NCBI RefSeq assembly: GCF_041380235.1
Contig: NZ_JBGIYY010000010.1
Location: forward strand, 1-64,000
Origin: Glaciecola sp041380235
GTDB taxonomy: Bacteria; Pseudomonadota; Gammaproteobacteria; Enterobacterales; Alteromonadaceae
DNA: 64,000 nt
Direction of reading: 5' to 3'
Within the stretch, counting starts at the first letter, position 1. The number at the start of each line of letters is the position of its first letter. The notes below the pieces were generated by a model. It was not told where the DNA came from, made no database searches, and saw only the letters and a list, made by a program, of their open reading frames with translations. Position numbers and translations under genes: made by a program. This document shows, in pieces, positions 26,874 to 36,170 of this stretch.

Positions 26874-27524
26874 TCATCTGACAAACAATACATTGTTTTC
26901 AATGAAAATATGCATATATATGTCGTTGATAAAAGCCTGTAAACCCAAATAAAGCGCCTTCCAAGAGTTACACGCATCTGGGTGCAACTGAATGTCGTTT
27001 GTGATTTCAAAAATGGTACTTATGAGTGATAAGTGGTCATCATGCTCACGCTTCATTACCTGAATAGGTCCAGCTGGAAGAGATAAGTGCTCTTGGGCTA
27101 ACATCGGGAAAAGTACGTTTTCTTCCTTTTGCATGTGCTCTTCAAGTTCATTTTGTACTTGCACTAAATGCTGGCTCAGGCCAACAGGGCAGTACTTGTT
27201 ATCAACATGCGTGGTCTCAACTCTTTCTGCCAGACGTATCAGCTCAGGTAGCTGTTGCCTGTGTACATCATGAAAGCGAGTGAAAATGTATTCAATAATC
27301 TGCTGTTTAGGCCATGTATCGAATTCTTGTATGTACTCTTGCCTATCGATAATGTTGTTTAATTCAGCATAAATGCGCTCGGCATCGGCTGACCGATTTT
27401 GCATTGCTACCCCTAAGGGTTCTTGGTTCTGAGAGCAAAAGTTAATATTATGGGAAAAAAATACCGCAGTTGCACCTGGCAAATTCACAGCAATCTTTGA
27501 AGCGCTTGTTCGCTCAAAATTCAT
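26874..27524 (-). CDS. ytfE: Di-iron Fe-S cluster repair protein (YtfE/RIC family)
   Basis: 216 residues. The N-terminal ScdA_N region has IAVNLPGATAVFFSHNINFC (~11-30), followed by a hemerythrin-like four-helix domain. The ligand histidines and glutamates lie in FHDVHRQQLPEL, LEEHMQKEENVLFP, MKREHDDH and HIFIENNVLF. RIC repairs Fe-S clusters after NO or oxidative damage, which fits a nitrate-respiring cell. The protein stops two residues after the last ligand (NNVLFVR), shorter than E. coli YtfE at the C-terminus. Convergent with narX, 23 bp apart. Confidence 0.88.
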   Translation of the reverse strand: MNFERTSASKIAVNLPGATAVFFSHNINFCSQNQEPLGVAMQNRSADAERIYAELNNIIDRQEYIQEFDTWPKQQIIEYIFTRFHDVHRQQLPELIRLAERVETTHVDNKYCPVGLSQHLVQVQNELEEHMQKEENVLFPMLAQEHLSLPAGPIQVMKREHDDHLSLISTIFEITNDIQLHPDACNSWKALYLGLQAFINDIYMHIFIENNVLFVR

Positions 27525-27646
27525 GATAACCTCGCTATTTATCGCCCTCTATAGACCTAGAAGACACAACTACTTTCAATGTGCTTTGATGCAGGGAGCA
27601 TGAATATGCATGCCCCCTTGTGTGTGACCCGCTTTAACTTCGCTTA

Positions 27647-29266
27647 CTATGGGTTATAAAACTCACCGTCTTTGCGTAAATAGAACCAATAGTTAATTAA
27701 CACGCATACGCAATAAAACACTGCAAAACCTATAAGCGCCACCTCTGGTGTGGTTGCTGTTATTTGCTCGCCAATCACTTTAGGGATGTAAAACGCACCA
27801 TAGGCAGCAACCGCTGACGTCCAACCTAAGACAGGACCTGCCTGCTCTTTTGGGAACACCATGGCGATGGTTCTAAAGGTTGAGCCATTGCCGATACCAG
27901 TAGCCGCAAACAATAATAGAAATAAGACGAAAAACGGAATGAAGTACTCTTCAGGCGTAGCCGACTGATAAGCTTGCTTCATATAATAAGCAACACCTAA
28001 GGCACTGCCAATCATCACAATTGAGCACACTTGTGTCACAAAAGCGCCGCCTAATTTATCAGATATCCAACCGCCAACAGGACGAATGAGCGCACCAATA
28101 AATGGGCCCATCCAGGCGTACATAAGTGCACTAGGGCCATTTGCATTAATAGTATCGTGTGTCATGATCCCATCAACCATTATATGGCTGTAGCCAAAGA
28201 TAACCTTTATTGCCAGCGGGAAGGATGCTGCGAACCCGATGAATGAGCCAAATGTCATTGTATAGATAATACTCATTACCCACGTATGTTTATTATTAAA
28301 AATTTGATATTGACGGGTCAGGCTTTGGCCAATGGCACCTGGTAGGACTTTAAGCGCGATAACCGTAGCGGCAACAACTAGCACCAGTACAAGCTCTTTG
28401 GGCACACCAAAACCGGAGCCATTGGCGCTTTCTGGCAACATTAACCATAAACCCACAGCGGCAATCACAAGACCGATAGTAAGCATTACTGTGATGAGCG
28501 CAAACGATGTTAACGGGTTGCCAATATTTGGGGATACCTCCGGAGTTCGGATGTTGTTCATACCAAACCATGTAAGGAAGAATAACGGTACCAGTAACAA
28601 CAGCCATACAAAGCCCGCATTAGAGATATAGCTCTCGGTACCTGCTGGTATTTTACCAATGAGTGTACCAGATGCGTTAACCAACACCATCGGGTCGCCG
28701 CTTAGCGCACCAAAGGCAGCAAATGTCATAAATAATGGCACCACAATTTGCATGGTTGTAACACCAAAGTTGCCCAGTCCGGCATTTAGTCCCAAGGCTA
28801 AGCCCTGCTGTTTTTTGGGGAAAAAGAAGCTTATATTTGACATAGATGACGCAAAGTTTCCTCCACCAAAACCCGACAATAGTGCTAGAAGCTGAAAATG
28901 CCACAGTGGCGTATCTGGGTTTTGCAAGGCAAAACCCGCACCAACGGCAGGTATCATCAACAGCGCTGTGGTAAAGAACATGGTGTTGCGCCCACCACAC
29001 AGCCTTATAAAAAAGCTACTAGGAATACGCAGTGTTGCGCCAGTTAATCCGGCTATTGCCATTAGGGTAAATAGCTCTGCCTTTGCAAAATCAAACCCTA
29101 AGTTGAGCATCTGCACAGTAATGATGCCCCAATACAACCAAACCGCGAAACCTGCTAATAAGCTTGGTATAGAAATCCAAAGATTACGGTTAGCGATTTT
29201 TTTACCTTCCTTTTCCCAGAACTCTGTGTCTTCCGGGTTCCACTTGTGTAGATCTGACATGTGCAT
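27647..29266 (-). CDS. narK: NarK-family nitrate/nitrite transporter (539 aa)
   Basis: MFS protein with 12 predicted membrane segments and an N-terminal cytoplasmic extension (WNPEDTEFWEKEG). The nitrate signature occurs as GFGGGNFASSMSNISFFFP (~134-152) and again near GIGNGSTFRTIAMVFP (~462-477), with Arg residues of the substrate site in the RIPSSF and RPVGGW segments. It imports nitrate or exchanges nitrite for NarG. Divergent from narL across 328 bp containing a NarL-type 7-2-7 site. First of three NarK-type carriers in the window. Confidence 0.93.
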   Translation of the reverse strand: MHMSDLHKWNPEDTEFWEKEGKKIANRNLWISIPSLLAGFAVWLYWGIITVQMLNLGFDFAKAELFTLMAIAGLTGATLRIPSSFFIRLCGGRNTMFFTTALLMIPAVGAGFALQNPDTPLWHFQLLALLSGFGGGNFASSMSNISFFFPKKQQGLALGLNAGLGNFGVTTMQIVVPLFMTFAAFGALSGDPMVLVNASGTLIGKIPAGTESYISNAGFVWLLLLVPLFFLTWFGMNNIRTPEVSPNIGNPLTSFALITVMLTIGLVIAAVGLWLMLPESANGSGFGVPKELVLVLVVAATVIALKVLPGAIGQSLTRQYQIFNNKHTWVMSIIYTMTFGSFIGFAASFPLAIKVIFGYSHIMVDGIMTHDTINANGPSALMYAWMGPFIGALIRPVGGWISDKLGGAFVTQVCSIVMIGSALGVAYYMKQAYQSATPEEYFIPFFVLFLLLFAATGIGNGSTFRTIAMVFPKEQAGPVLGWTSAVAAYGAFYIPKVIGEQITATTPEVALIGFAVFYCVCVLINYWFYLRKDGEFYNP

Positions 29267-29465
29267 TCTCCAATCAATGTCGTCTTCAATAAATTACATG
29301 CACTATGGTACACACGGGCCTCACTCACAATCTGCATTGATAGGTATATCAGAGGATTATTGTAGGCAAACAAACCAAGGTGGCGCTGATCAAAAACCAC
29401 CTTCATTCGCGGCCTAAGCCCTCTGTATACCCCATATAATGTGGATTTACATATGGGTAGTCAGT

Positions 29466-29481
29466 TACCCCCTTTTAGGTA
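29466..29481. promoter_or_regulatory. NarL/NarP 7-2-7-like site between narK and narL
   Basis: TACCCCC-TT-TTAGGTA matches the 7-2-7 pattern with one mismatch per half-site. A further heptamer ATGGGTA lies at 29453-29459. The remaining 29267-29594 holds no gene. Confidence 0.6.
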
Positions 29482-29594
29482 GTCGCTTTACCCCAAAGAA
29501 ACTTATTGTTGATGAATATGATGATGTATAGTGGTGTCTGTAACGTTTTAATGTACGAATCGTCGCCACACACCAACGCCAAAGGAAGAACTGC

Positions 29595-30248
29595 ATGTTT
29601 AATGATCAACCCGCGTCAATCATGATGGTAGATGACCATCCCTTATTGAGAAAGGGGCTCAATCAGCTACTTGAATTTGAAGATGATTTAACCGTTGTCG
29701 GTGAGGCTTCCTCCGGTCAAGAAGCTATAGAATTAGCGCTTTCATTAGAGCCTGATCTAATAACACTGGATTTGAACATGCAAGGCATGGATGGTCTAGA
29801 AACGCTGAAGATAATGCGAGACAAAGGTGTAGACTCACGCATAATCATGTTAACCGTTTCTGATAATGACGAAGATGTAGTGGAGGCTATTCGTTCTGGT
29901 GCAGACGGTTACCTTTTAAAAGACATGGACCCCGAAGAACTCGTCGACAAACTCAAAGAAGCCGCGCTGGGCAAAATGGTGATGAGCGCAAAGCTCACAG
30001 AAATTCTAGCCACAGCACTTAGAAAGCCTGAACGTGCGGGTAGTCGTGCATTGGCCAGTTTAACCAGTCGAGAGCTAGAAATTCTGAAGCTAATTGCGAA
30101 AGGCATGAGCAATAAACTGATTGCTCGCGAGCTAGATATCTCCGATGGCACGGTCAAAGTGCATGTTAAACACTTTCTTAAGAAGCTCAATTTACGCTCG
30201 CGCGTAGAGGCCGCCGTATGGATGGTCAATCACCAAAACGGAGTATAA
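29595..30248 (+). CDS. narL: Nitrate/nitrite response regulator (NarL/NarP family)
   Basis: 217 residues. Receiver domain with acidic pair D13-D14 (MVDDHPLLRKG), phospho-acceptor D59 in ITLDLNMQGMDG and Lys in GYLLKDMDP. A LuxR-type HTH follows: SLTSRELEILKLIAKGMSNK, then ISDGTVKVHVKHFLKKL. It binds 7-2-7 heptamer pairs such as those found in this window. Four bases before moeA on the same strand, so probably co-transcribed with it. NarX at 24988 is the evident partner kinase. Confidence 0.93.
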   Translation: MFNDQPASIMMVDDHPLLRKGLNQLLEFEDDLTVVGEASSGQEAIELALSLEPDLITLDLNMQGMDGLETLKIMRDKGVDSRIIMLTVSDNDEDVVEAIRSGADGYLLKDMDPEELVDKLKEAALGKMVMSAKLTEILATALRKPERAGSRALASLTSRELEILKLIAKGMSNKLIARELDISDGTVKVHVKHFLKKLNLRSRVEAAVWMVNHQNGV

Positions 30249-30251
30249 GCA

Positions 30252-31487
30252 ATGAAGTGCGGATGTGATGCGCCGGGACTAATGCCCATTGAACAAGCGA
30301 AAGATATGATTTTTCGCGCGATAACGCCCATAAATGTGCTTGAACACTGCGCGCTTCATGATGCCCTTGGAAGGGTGTTGTCTGAAAATATTGTTTCACC
30401 CATTAATGTTCCAGCCTATGATAATTCAGCAATGGACGGTTATGCGATCAGAGCAAGTGACCTGCAATCCACCTCTACACTTAAGCAGATAGGAAAAAGC
30501 TTTGCAGGAGCGGCGTTTATGGAAGAGGTGAACGAGGGTGAATGCGTTCGCATTATGACCGGCGCACAAATTCCAAACGGCTCAGATACAGTGGTGATGC
30601 AAGAGAATACCAAAGCCGATGACCTTCAAATAAGCTTCACTGGCAAGGTAAAACAAGGCGATGCTATCAGGCCTGCCGGTGATGATATAAAGCTTGGCAG
30701 TGTGGTACTGCAAAAAGGCAAACGAATCAGCCCAATTGACATTGGCTTGTTAGCTTCATTAGGCATCAATAAAGTACCTGTTGTACGCCGACTATGTGTA
30801 GCGGTGTTTTCTACGGGTGACGAATTGTTAGCCGCCGGTGAAACGGCTAGAGAAGATCGAATCTTTGACAGTAACCGTCCAATGCTCATTGCTATGTTAG
30901 AACGTCTAGGGGCATCGGTCATTGACCTAGGCATCATCGCCGACAGTAAAGCCGATATTAAAGCAGCCTTTGAAAAGGCGAATAACCTTGCTGACTGCGT
31001 CATAACCAGTGGCGGCGTTTCTGTTGGCGAGGCTGACTACACAAGAGAAATCTTGGAAGAGTACGGCCAGATTGATTTTTGGAAGCTTGCAATAAAACCG
31101 GGCAAGCCTTTAGCATTTGGCCGCTTAAGCGACAGCATCTTTTTTGGTTTACCGGGCAACCCGGTTTCATCGGCTGTTACTTTTGATCAAATTGCCGCCC
31201 CCGCACTTGCTTATTTGGCTGGAGAATCAAGCCCGGTGGCAGTGCCACTGAAAGCTGTGGCAAAAAGTGCCATGAAAAAGCGCCCAGGCAGGACAGACTA
31301 TCAAAGAGCATATTACTATGCCGACGACTCGGGAGAGCTTTGCGTCACGCCTAGTGTTTCCCAAAGTTCAGGAGTACTCTCTGGTTTTAGCGATAGCAAT
31401 TGTTATGCGGTGCTAGAAAATGTGCGCGACGCAGTGTCAGAGGGTGAATCGGTAAACATTTTACCTTTTAGCACTCTCGTCAAGTAG
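30252..31487 (+). CDS. moeA: Molybdopterin molybdenumtransferase
   Basis: 411 residues. Inserts molybdate into adenylated molybdopterin. Motifs in order: PAYDNSAMDGYAIRASD (~54-70), MTGAQIPNGSDTVVMQE (~98-114), FSTGDELLAAGE and FDSNRPML (~190-215). GGVSVGEADY (~256-265) and KPGKPLAFGRL with FFGLPGNPVSS (~285-310) follow. Normal length. Lies between narL and a DUF454 gene, supplying cofactor to NarG. Confidence 0.95.
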   Translation: MKCGCDAPGLMPIEQAKDMIFRAITPINVLEHCALHDALGRVLSENIVSPINVPAYDNSAMDGYAIRASDLQSTSTLKQIGKSFAGAAFMEEVNEGECVRIMTGAQIPNGSDTVVMQENTKADDLQISFTGKVKQGDAIRPAGDDIKLGSVVLQKGKRISPIDIGLLASLGINKVPVVRRLCVAVFSTGDELLAAGETAREDRIFDSNRPMLIAMLERLGASVIDLGIIADSKADIKAAFEKANNLADCVITSGGVSVGEADYTREILEEYGQIDFWKLAIKPGKPLAFGRLSDSIFFGLPGNPVSSAVTFDQIAAPALAYLAGESSPVAVPLKAVAKSAMKKRPGRTDYQRAYYYADDSGELCVTPSVSQSSGVLSGFSDSNCYAVLENVRDAVSEGESVNILPFSTLVK

Positions 31488-31491
31488 CCTA

Positions 31492-31854
31492 ATGCGGCGC
31501 GGGTTCCTCTTATGTTTAGGCTGGTTATTTTTCGCGCTAGCTGTTATCGGCGTAGCTTTACCCTTAGTCCCCACTACGCCATTTTTATTGTTAGCAGCCT
31601 ACTTTTTTTCACAAAGCTCTGATCGGGTTCACCAGATGCTAATGAACAATACGTATTTTGGTCCAGTGATAAGCGATTGGCACACTAATCACGTAATACG
31701 GCTCAAGACCAAATGCATTGCGAGCGTTTTAATGCTTATCATGATCTCCTACCCACTGATTTATATGATTAACAACTATTGGGTTAAAGGATTTGTAATA
31801 AGCATCATATTGGCCGTGTTAGGATTTATTTGGTCCAAGCCGAGCGCAATTTAA
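31492..31854 (+). CDS. DUF454 (YbaN-like) inner-membrane protein
   Basis: 120 residues with an N-terminal hydrophobic pair GWLFFALAVIGVALPLVPTT and AYFFSQSSDRVHQML, the signature of DUF454. A C-terminal hairpin (~75-115) spans the membrane twice more. Function unknown. Four bases after moeA, so in the narL-moeA transcript. Convergent with nrdD, 5 bp apart. Confidence 0.85.
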   Translation: MRRGFLLCLGWLFFALAVIGVALPLVPTTPFLLLAAYFFSQSSDRVHQMLMNNTYFGPVISDWHTNHVIRLKTKCIASVLMLIMISYPLIYMINNYWVKGFVISIILAVLGFIWSKPSAI

Positions 31855-31859
31855 CCTTA

Positions 31860-33677
31860 CTAAACCTCATGTGCCTCGTCAGGTGATGCACTATACTCCT
31901 TAGTTTGTCGATGATAGTGGCGTATATCATGCTCATCTCGCCTACCTTTACTAAATGCAGAGACTCGCTTTAAGTAGCCAATTACACGCGTGCCATAATC
32001 AATATCTTTTGAATTACATGCGCTACAAGCAGATAAAGTACGTTTATCGATATGCTCGCACTCATTGCATATTGTAATTTTTACGTTAATGCAAAAGTAG
32101 TTACAACCCGCTTGAGCTGCGATGTTTAAAATCCGCAGCGCGTTTTTTTCTGTTAAGGTTTCTTCTAAATTGACATGAAGCGCAGATCCACCATCGAGAT
32201 AGCGCGTCATTTCATGCCCATGCATGAAAAATTTATCGAGATGATTAATACCCGCATTTTCAACGGCATAAAAATATGAGTTATAACAGTCTCGCGTGAC
32301 CCAAAATCCATCTTCTCGATCCCATTTGGCATTTTTTACACCAAGGTTTTCCGCCGGCACAAACTCAGTGTTGAACATATATCCATATTCTTTGTTAGCG
32401 CGCTTATTGGCGTCGTAAATAGTTCTTAAATGTTGCTGAACAAAGTGCTTATAGTCGCTATTATTATCGACTCGAATGCCTAAAAATTCGGCGGCCTCGA
32501 CCATGCCATTTATGCCAATGGTAAGATACTGTTTTTTTAAATCGATGAAACCCGCGCTATACACAGAAAGCGCGCCTGCTGTTAAATACTCCTCAACGAG
32601 CGCGCGATAAGCAACTTGATACTTTTGAATATTCTCAACCGTCTTTTTAATGTCCATACCTTTTTGAATAAGTCGATTCATATTCATGGTAATGACATTA
32701 ATCGAGCCTGTAGAAACGCCACCGGCACCTAAACTGTATGAAAAGGTATTGTCTGAAATTTCATTACGCAAGCGACAACATGATGCCAGAGAGTCTGGGC
32801 TGTCAGATTGATACACAAAAAATGACGCGCCTTGACTCATTGAGCGAGCGCACATTTGCGCAAAGCCTGCATCTTTAACTGCTCCATTTTCCGTCAGCAT
32901 CGCAGCGGTAACGACTGGAAATGTCAAAATAGCTTTGCTCCTTTCTTGGGTAAACCAGTCAACAAAAAAGCCTTGAAGTTTTTCGATACTTTGCCACTTA
33001 GGAGCGGTCATATCAGGAAACACAAAACCTCCAAACATGGCGTCAAAGTAATACTTGTCGTATAAGGATATATTCCAAAATACGCTTTGGTAACCTCTGG
33101 CGGCTGCGGGCTGGTTAATCGCATAGACCACATGTTGTAGATGATTTTCTATTTCTTTTTTATGCGTGGTCAGATACTCGCTGCCAAGATCTTTGCGCGC
33201 AAAATAATCGAAGTACATTAAAAACTCTACTGTCGCAATGGCGCCAGCAAATTGTGCACTAATGGCAAAAACTAAGTTCACAAAGCTGCCACAAAATGAT
33301 GACAGATGCTGTGGGGCTTTCGATTCGCCGCCAAGTTTGGTTAAGCCATCTAACAAGAACGGATACATGGTAATAGATGCACAATAGGGTTTTAAGCTCG
33401 TTTCGTCATGCACATATATTTCATGTTGACGAATTTGTCGCTCATATTCTTTGGCCAACGGGGCGCCAAAAAGCGTTTGTATTTTTTGTTTGACCGACGC
33501 ACGATTAACTTGAATAAAGAAGTCTTTCATAAGCTCAGCTTCTAAAGTAGCAATATTTTTACTCGTTACGTTAGCGTTTGCGTCTAAAGTCGCGCCATCG
33601 GCGGCATTGTCGGCTCCTAGATAGTTAGCAATGAAATCTAGCTTATGATTAATGTGTTCTTGATTAAGTGGTAGCAT
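31860..33677 (-). CDS. nrdD: Anaerobic (class III) ribonucleoside-triphosphate reductase
   Basis: 605 residues. Oxygen-sensitive glycyl-radical enzyme that makes dNTPs. The C-terminus shows the zinc site CNEC ... CSAC and the radical motif RVIGYLKRVS with the radical Gly at 567. Shorter than E. coli NrdD (712), lacking the N-terminal ATP-cone, so dATP control is probably absent. It overlaps the upstream nrdG by 14 bp, an inverted gene order (usually nrdD comes first). Confidence 0.94.
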   Translation of the reverse strand: MLPLNQEHINHKLDFIANYLGADNAADGATLDANANVTSKNIATLEAELMKDFFIQVNRASVKQKIQTLFGAPLAKEYERQIRQHEIYVHDETSLKPYCASITMYPFLLDGLTKLGGESKAPQHLSSFCGSFVNLVFAISAQFAGAIATVEFLMYFDYFARKDLGSEYLTTHKKEIENHLQHVVYAINQPAAARGYQSVFWNISLYDKYYFDAMFGGFVFPDMTAPKWQSIEKLQGFFVDWFTQERSKAILTFPVVTAAMLTENGAVKDAGFAQMCARSMSQGASFFVYQSDSPDSLASCCRLRNEISDNTFSYSLGAGGVSTGSINVITMNMNRLIQKGMDIKKTVENIQKYQVAYRALVEEYLTAGALSVYSAGFIDLKKQYLTIGINGMVEAAEFLGIRVDNNSDYKHFVQQHLRTIYDANKRANKEYGYMFNTEFVPAENLGVKNAKWDREDGFWVTRDCYNSYFYAVENAGINHLDKFFMHGHEMTRYLDGGSALHVNLEETLTEKNALRILNIAAQAGCNYFCINVKITICNECEHIDKRTLSACSACNSKDIDYGTRVIGYLKRVSAFSKGRRDEHDIRHYHRQTKEYSASPDEAHEV

Positions 33678-34140
33678 TGAGTGAAGACTCCTGAAATTTA
33701 ATGTTTAGTACTTGCCCATTTGCAAGCTCTATAAAGCGCTGATTAGTGTTGGGGTTTTCAAGTCCACCTAGCGTGCGAATATATGGACCTGTTTTTATAT
33801 AAGTAAGTAAACTTTTAAGTGTGTCGGGTACGTCGTTAAGACCCGTATATAAACAGGTACTCATGCCGCTTTCACGTGCTTTTTTTAGTTTTGAACATAG
33901 TGCTTCTAAGCACCATTCTCCGCCAAAAAACAGCACACAGCTCACATATTGAGAGTACTGAGTTAGGTAACGGTTAAAGCGTTCATCACTCAGATGGGTA
34001 CCTGCAGTGCTTGGCCAAGTATCTTTGCTATGACAGCCTTTACAACGTAAAGGGCAACCAGTAATGGTAAAGCACAAGCTAATATGATCTGGGACTTCTT
34101 GAAATAAAACCTGGGGCTCGAAAGAGTTAAACATTAACAC
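33664..34140 (-). CDS. nrdG: Anaerobic RNR activating protein (radical SAM)
   Basis: 158 residues. Generates the glycyl radical on NrdD with S-adenosylmethionine. The CX3CX2C cluster motif is TGCPLRCKGCHSKDTW (~28-43), and GGEW follows at ~73-76. First gene of the nrdG-nrdD pair. Two NrdR boxes and an FNR-type site precede it, so expression should respond to nucleotide state and to oxygen lack. Confidence 0.93.
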   Translation of the reverse strand: MLMFNSFEPQVLFQEVPDHISLCFTITGCPLRCKGCHSKDTWPSTAGTHLSDERFNRYLTQYSQYVSCVLFFGGEWCLEALCSKLKKARESGMSTCLYTGLNDVPDTLKSLLTYIKTGPYIRTLGGLENPNTNQRFIELANGQVLNIKFQESSLNATT

Positions 34141-34146
34141 TCCAAA

Positions 34147-34193
34147 ACACTATATGTAGTGTTTTTATACTCCTCAAACACAACATGTAGTAT
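34147..34193. promoter_or_regulatory. Pair of NrdR boxes upstream of nrdG
   Basis: ACACTATATGTAGTGT (34147-34162) and ACACAACATGTAGTAT (34178-34193) match the NrdR box and are spaced 31 bp centre to centre, about three helical turns. This is the standard layout for repression of RNR operons by NrdR. Confidence 0.85.
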
Positions 34194-34205
34194 GATCTGG
34201 ATCAA
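34192..34205. promoter_or_regulatory. FNR/Anr-type site upstream of nrdG
   Basis: ATGAT-CTGG-ATCAA is one base off TTGAT-N4-ATCAA. It overlaps the distal NrdR box by 2 bp and lies ~58 bp before the nrdG ATG, so anaerobic activation and NrdR repression would compete. The rest of 34206-34380 shows no gene. Confidence 0.65.
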
Positions 34206-34380
34206 AGTTTCACCTCTTAAAATGCGATTAAATGGTGGGTTTTCCCACAAAGCCGAGACGCCAATGACTTAGGGATTTTAAAACAATAAAGGGACGCAGA
34301 GCGCGCTAGAGGCAAGTGCTAATGTCATCGCTTATGCGATAAGGACATACAACAAAAAATACGACGATAGAAAACAGGTT

Positions 34381-34845
34381 TTATAATGATGAATGGGGCT
34401 CAAACCAACGCTTTATCGCTTGATGATCACTGGATTTAGTTTCCACCCATTTCAGACCTGTTGATGTGCCTTCCTGCTTCCATAAAGGCGCATTGGTTTT
34501 TAGGTAATCCATAATAAATTCTGTCGCTTCAAACGCATTCTTTCTATGTTTTGAGGTCACACCAACAAACACAATTTGTTCGGTTGCCTCAAGCTGCCCC
34601 ACTCGATGAATCAAGCGAATATGACCGAGCTCCCAGCGCTTTCTTGCAGCTGAGCAGATTTTCATCAGCGACTTTTCGGTCATACCAGGGTAATGTTCAA
34701 TGACAACACTCGATACCGCACCTTGAGGATTGAACTCTCTCACCAAACCGGTGAACGTTACGATAGCGCCATCACTGTCCGCATTATCCCGAAGTGCTTG
34801 ATACTCAACACAGTGCTCAAAATCCTCTTGCTGGACGCGTATCAT
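34381..34845 (-). CDS. moaE: Molybdopterin synthase large subunit
   Basis: 154 residues. Adds the dithiolene sulfurs to precursor Z together with MoaD. The conserved block KHRKNAFEATEFIMDYLKTN, then APLWKQE (~108-134), carries the two catalytic lysines; EHYPGMTEKSL (~47-57) is also typical. Last gene of moaA-mobA-moaB-moaC-moaD-moaE, 2 bp after moaD. Confidence 0.94.
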   Translation of the reverse strand: MIRVQQEDFEHCVEYQALRDNADSDGAIVTFTGLVREFNPQGAVSSVVIEHYPGMTEKSLMKICSAARKRWELGHIRLIHRVGQLEATEQIVFVGVTSKHRKNAFEATEFIMDYLKTNAPLWKQEGTSTGLKWVETKSSDHQAIKRWFEPHSSL

Positions 34846-34847
34846 AA

Positions 34848-35093
34848 TTATCCACCCGTTACCGGAGGGAAAAACGCAATTTCATCCCCGTCATTTATGC
34901 GCGCATCTGCACCACAAAGCGTTTGATTTACTGCTATGAGCACATCATTTTCTTTTAATACGCTCCACTGCTCGCTTTTTTCTAATAATTCACGAAGCAG
35001 GTCACTGACAGTCCTTTGACCTGAGTACTCAAAATTCAGAGACGCTACACCAAGACGTTCTCGTAGACTTGCAAAAAATTTAATTTGGATCAT
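34848..35093 (-). CDS. moaD: Molybdopterin synthase small (sulfur carrier) subunit
   Basis: 81 residues, ubiquitin-like. Ends in the required C-terminal GG (FFPPVTGG) that MoeB adenylates. Overlaps moaC by 14 bp and precedes moaE by 2 bp. Confidence 0.94.
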   Translation of the reverse strand: MIQIKFFASLRERLGVASLNFEYSGQRTVSDLLRELLEKSEQWSVLKENDVLIAVNQTLCGADARINDGDEIAFFPPVTGG

Positions 35094-35589
35094 TTTCTCG
35101 CCTCCAGACGCCAGACTTACCGCCTGATTTTTCTAACACTCTTATAGCATAGATGATCATGCTTGGATCTGCCGCCTTACACATATCAAATAGAGTCAAT
35201 AGCGCAACCGACACCCCCGTTAACGCTTCCATTTCAACGCCTGTTACCCCATCTAATTTGCAATGACATAACACGCGAATTTCATTATGTTGTTCATCCA
35301 TTTCAAAATCGATACTAACTTTACTCAACATCAATGGATGGCACAGTGGAATTAAGTTGGCACAATTCTTACTCGCCTGTATGCCGGCTATCCTAGCGGT
35401 GCTTAACACATCTCCCTTTGCCATTTTGTTCTGCTGCACTTTTAACAGTGTCTCAGCGCTCATCGAGATAGCGCCGATTGCTGTTGCCTCTCTTCTTGTC
35501 TCTTGTTTGCCTGAAACATCCACCATATTAGCCGCGCCATGCTCATCCACGTGAGTTAGGTTAGCACTGCCGATTGTGGATGTACTCAT
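35080..35589 (-). CDS. moaC: Cyclic pyranopterin monophosphate synthase
   Basis: 169 residues. Completes formation of precursor Z after MoaA. Typical stretches: MVDVSGKQETRREATA (~22-37), NLIPLCHPLMLSKVSIDFE (~77-95) and GVTGVEMEALTGVSVALLT (~114-132), followed by MCKA. Overlaps moaB by 4 bp and moaD by 14 bp. Confidence 0.95.
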   Translation of the reverse strand: MSTSTIGSANLTHVDEHGAANMVDVSGKQETRREATAIGAISMSAETLLKVQQNKMAKGDVLSTARIAGIQASKNCANLIPLCHPLMLSKVSIDFEMDEQHNEIRVLCHCKLDGVTGVEMEALTGVSVALLTLFDMCKAADPSMIIYAIRVLEKSGGKSGVWRRENDPN

Positions 35590-36170
35590 GAGCGGGAGCT
35601 ACAAAGCTGCTGCTGAAATTGACTTGAATCATTAGCATCTGATTTGGCAGCAATATCGACACGCTTTAGATGGGGAACAAAGTTGCAAGGTCCTTGTGCA
35701 CCATCTAGCTGCTGCTTAATAATGCCGTTCCACGCTGTTTTGCATGCACCCGTCGACCCCGGCACACAAAAAATTACTGTGTTATTGGCTAAGCCAGATA
35801 TTGCGCGGGATTGAATGGTCGAGGTTCCAATTTCTTGATAGCTCAAATGCCTGAAAAGTTCGCCAAAGCCTTCTACTTCCTTATCAAATAGGGGAGCGAC
35901 CGCCTCAGGCGTTGAGTCTCGTTGTGTAAATCCTGTACCGCCAGTAATTAATATCGCTTGCACATTCGGATCAGCGATATACTCCGATACTCTCGCTCGA
36001 ATAAGGTAAACATCGTCTATCACGATATCTCGGCGAACGACTTGATGGCCTTGGTCACTGGCGCTTACGGCCAAAAACTCGCCAGACGTATCAGTGGTTT
36101 TATCTCTAGTGTCAGATACGGTAAGCACCGCGATATTTAGCGCTTCAAACGTTTTATTAGAATGACTCAT
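35586..36170 (-). CDS. moaB: MoaB/MogA-type molybdopterin adenylyltransferase
   Basis: 194 residues from ATG 36170, chosen because AGGAGG lies 6 nt upstream; a longer frame to 36272 has no RBS and is unlike the family. The MoCF_biosynth core has LTVSDTRD (~14-21), ILITGGTGFTQRDSTPEA (~76-93) and FCVPGSTGACKTAW (~136-149). Probably adenylates molybdopterin before MoeA acts. Overlaps the end of mobA by 14 bp. Confidence 0.92.
   Translation of the reverse strand: MSHSNKTFEALNIAVLTVSDTRDKTTDTSGEFLAVSASDQGHQVVRRDIVIDDVYLIRARVSEYIADPNVQAILITGGTGFTQRDSTPEAVAPLFDKEVEGFGELFRHLSYQEIGTSTIQSRAISGLANNTVIFCVPGSTGACKTAWNGIIKQQLDGAQGPCNFVPHLKRVDIAAKSDANDSSQFQQQLCSSRS

Noticed and set aside
34141..34380. Small gene in the nrdG-moaE gap
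   Set aside because: No frame of useful length; the region is explained by NrdR and FNR sites.
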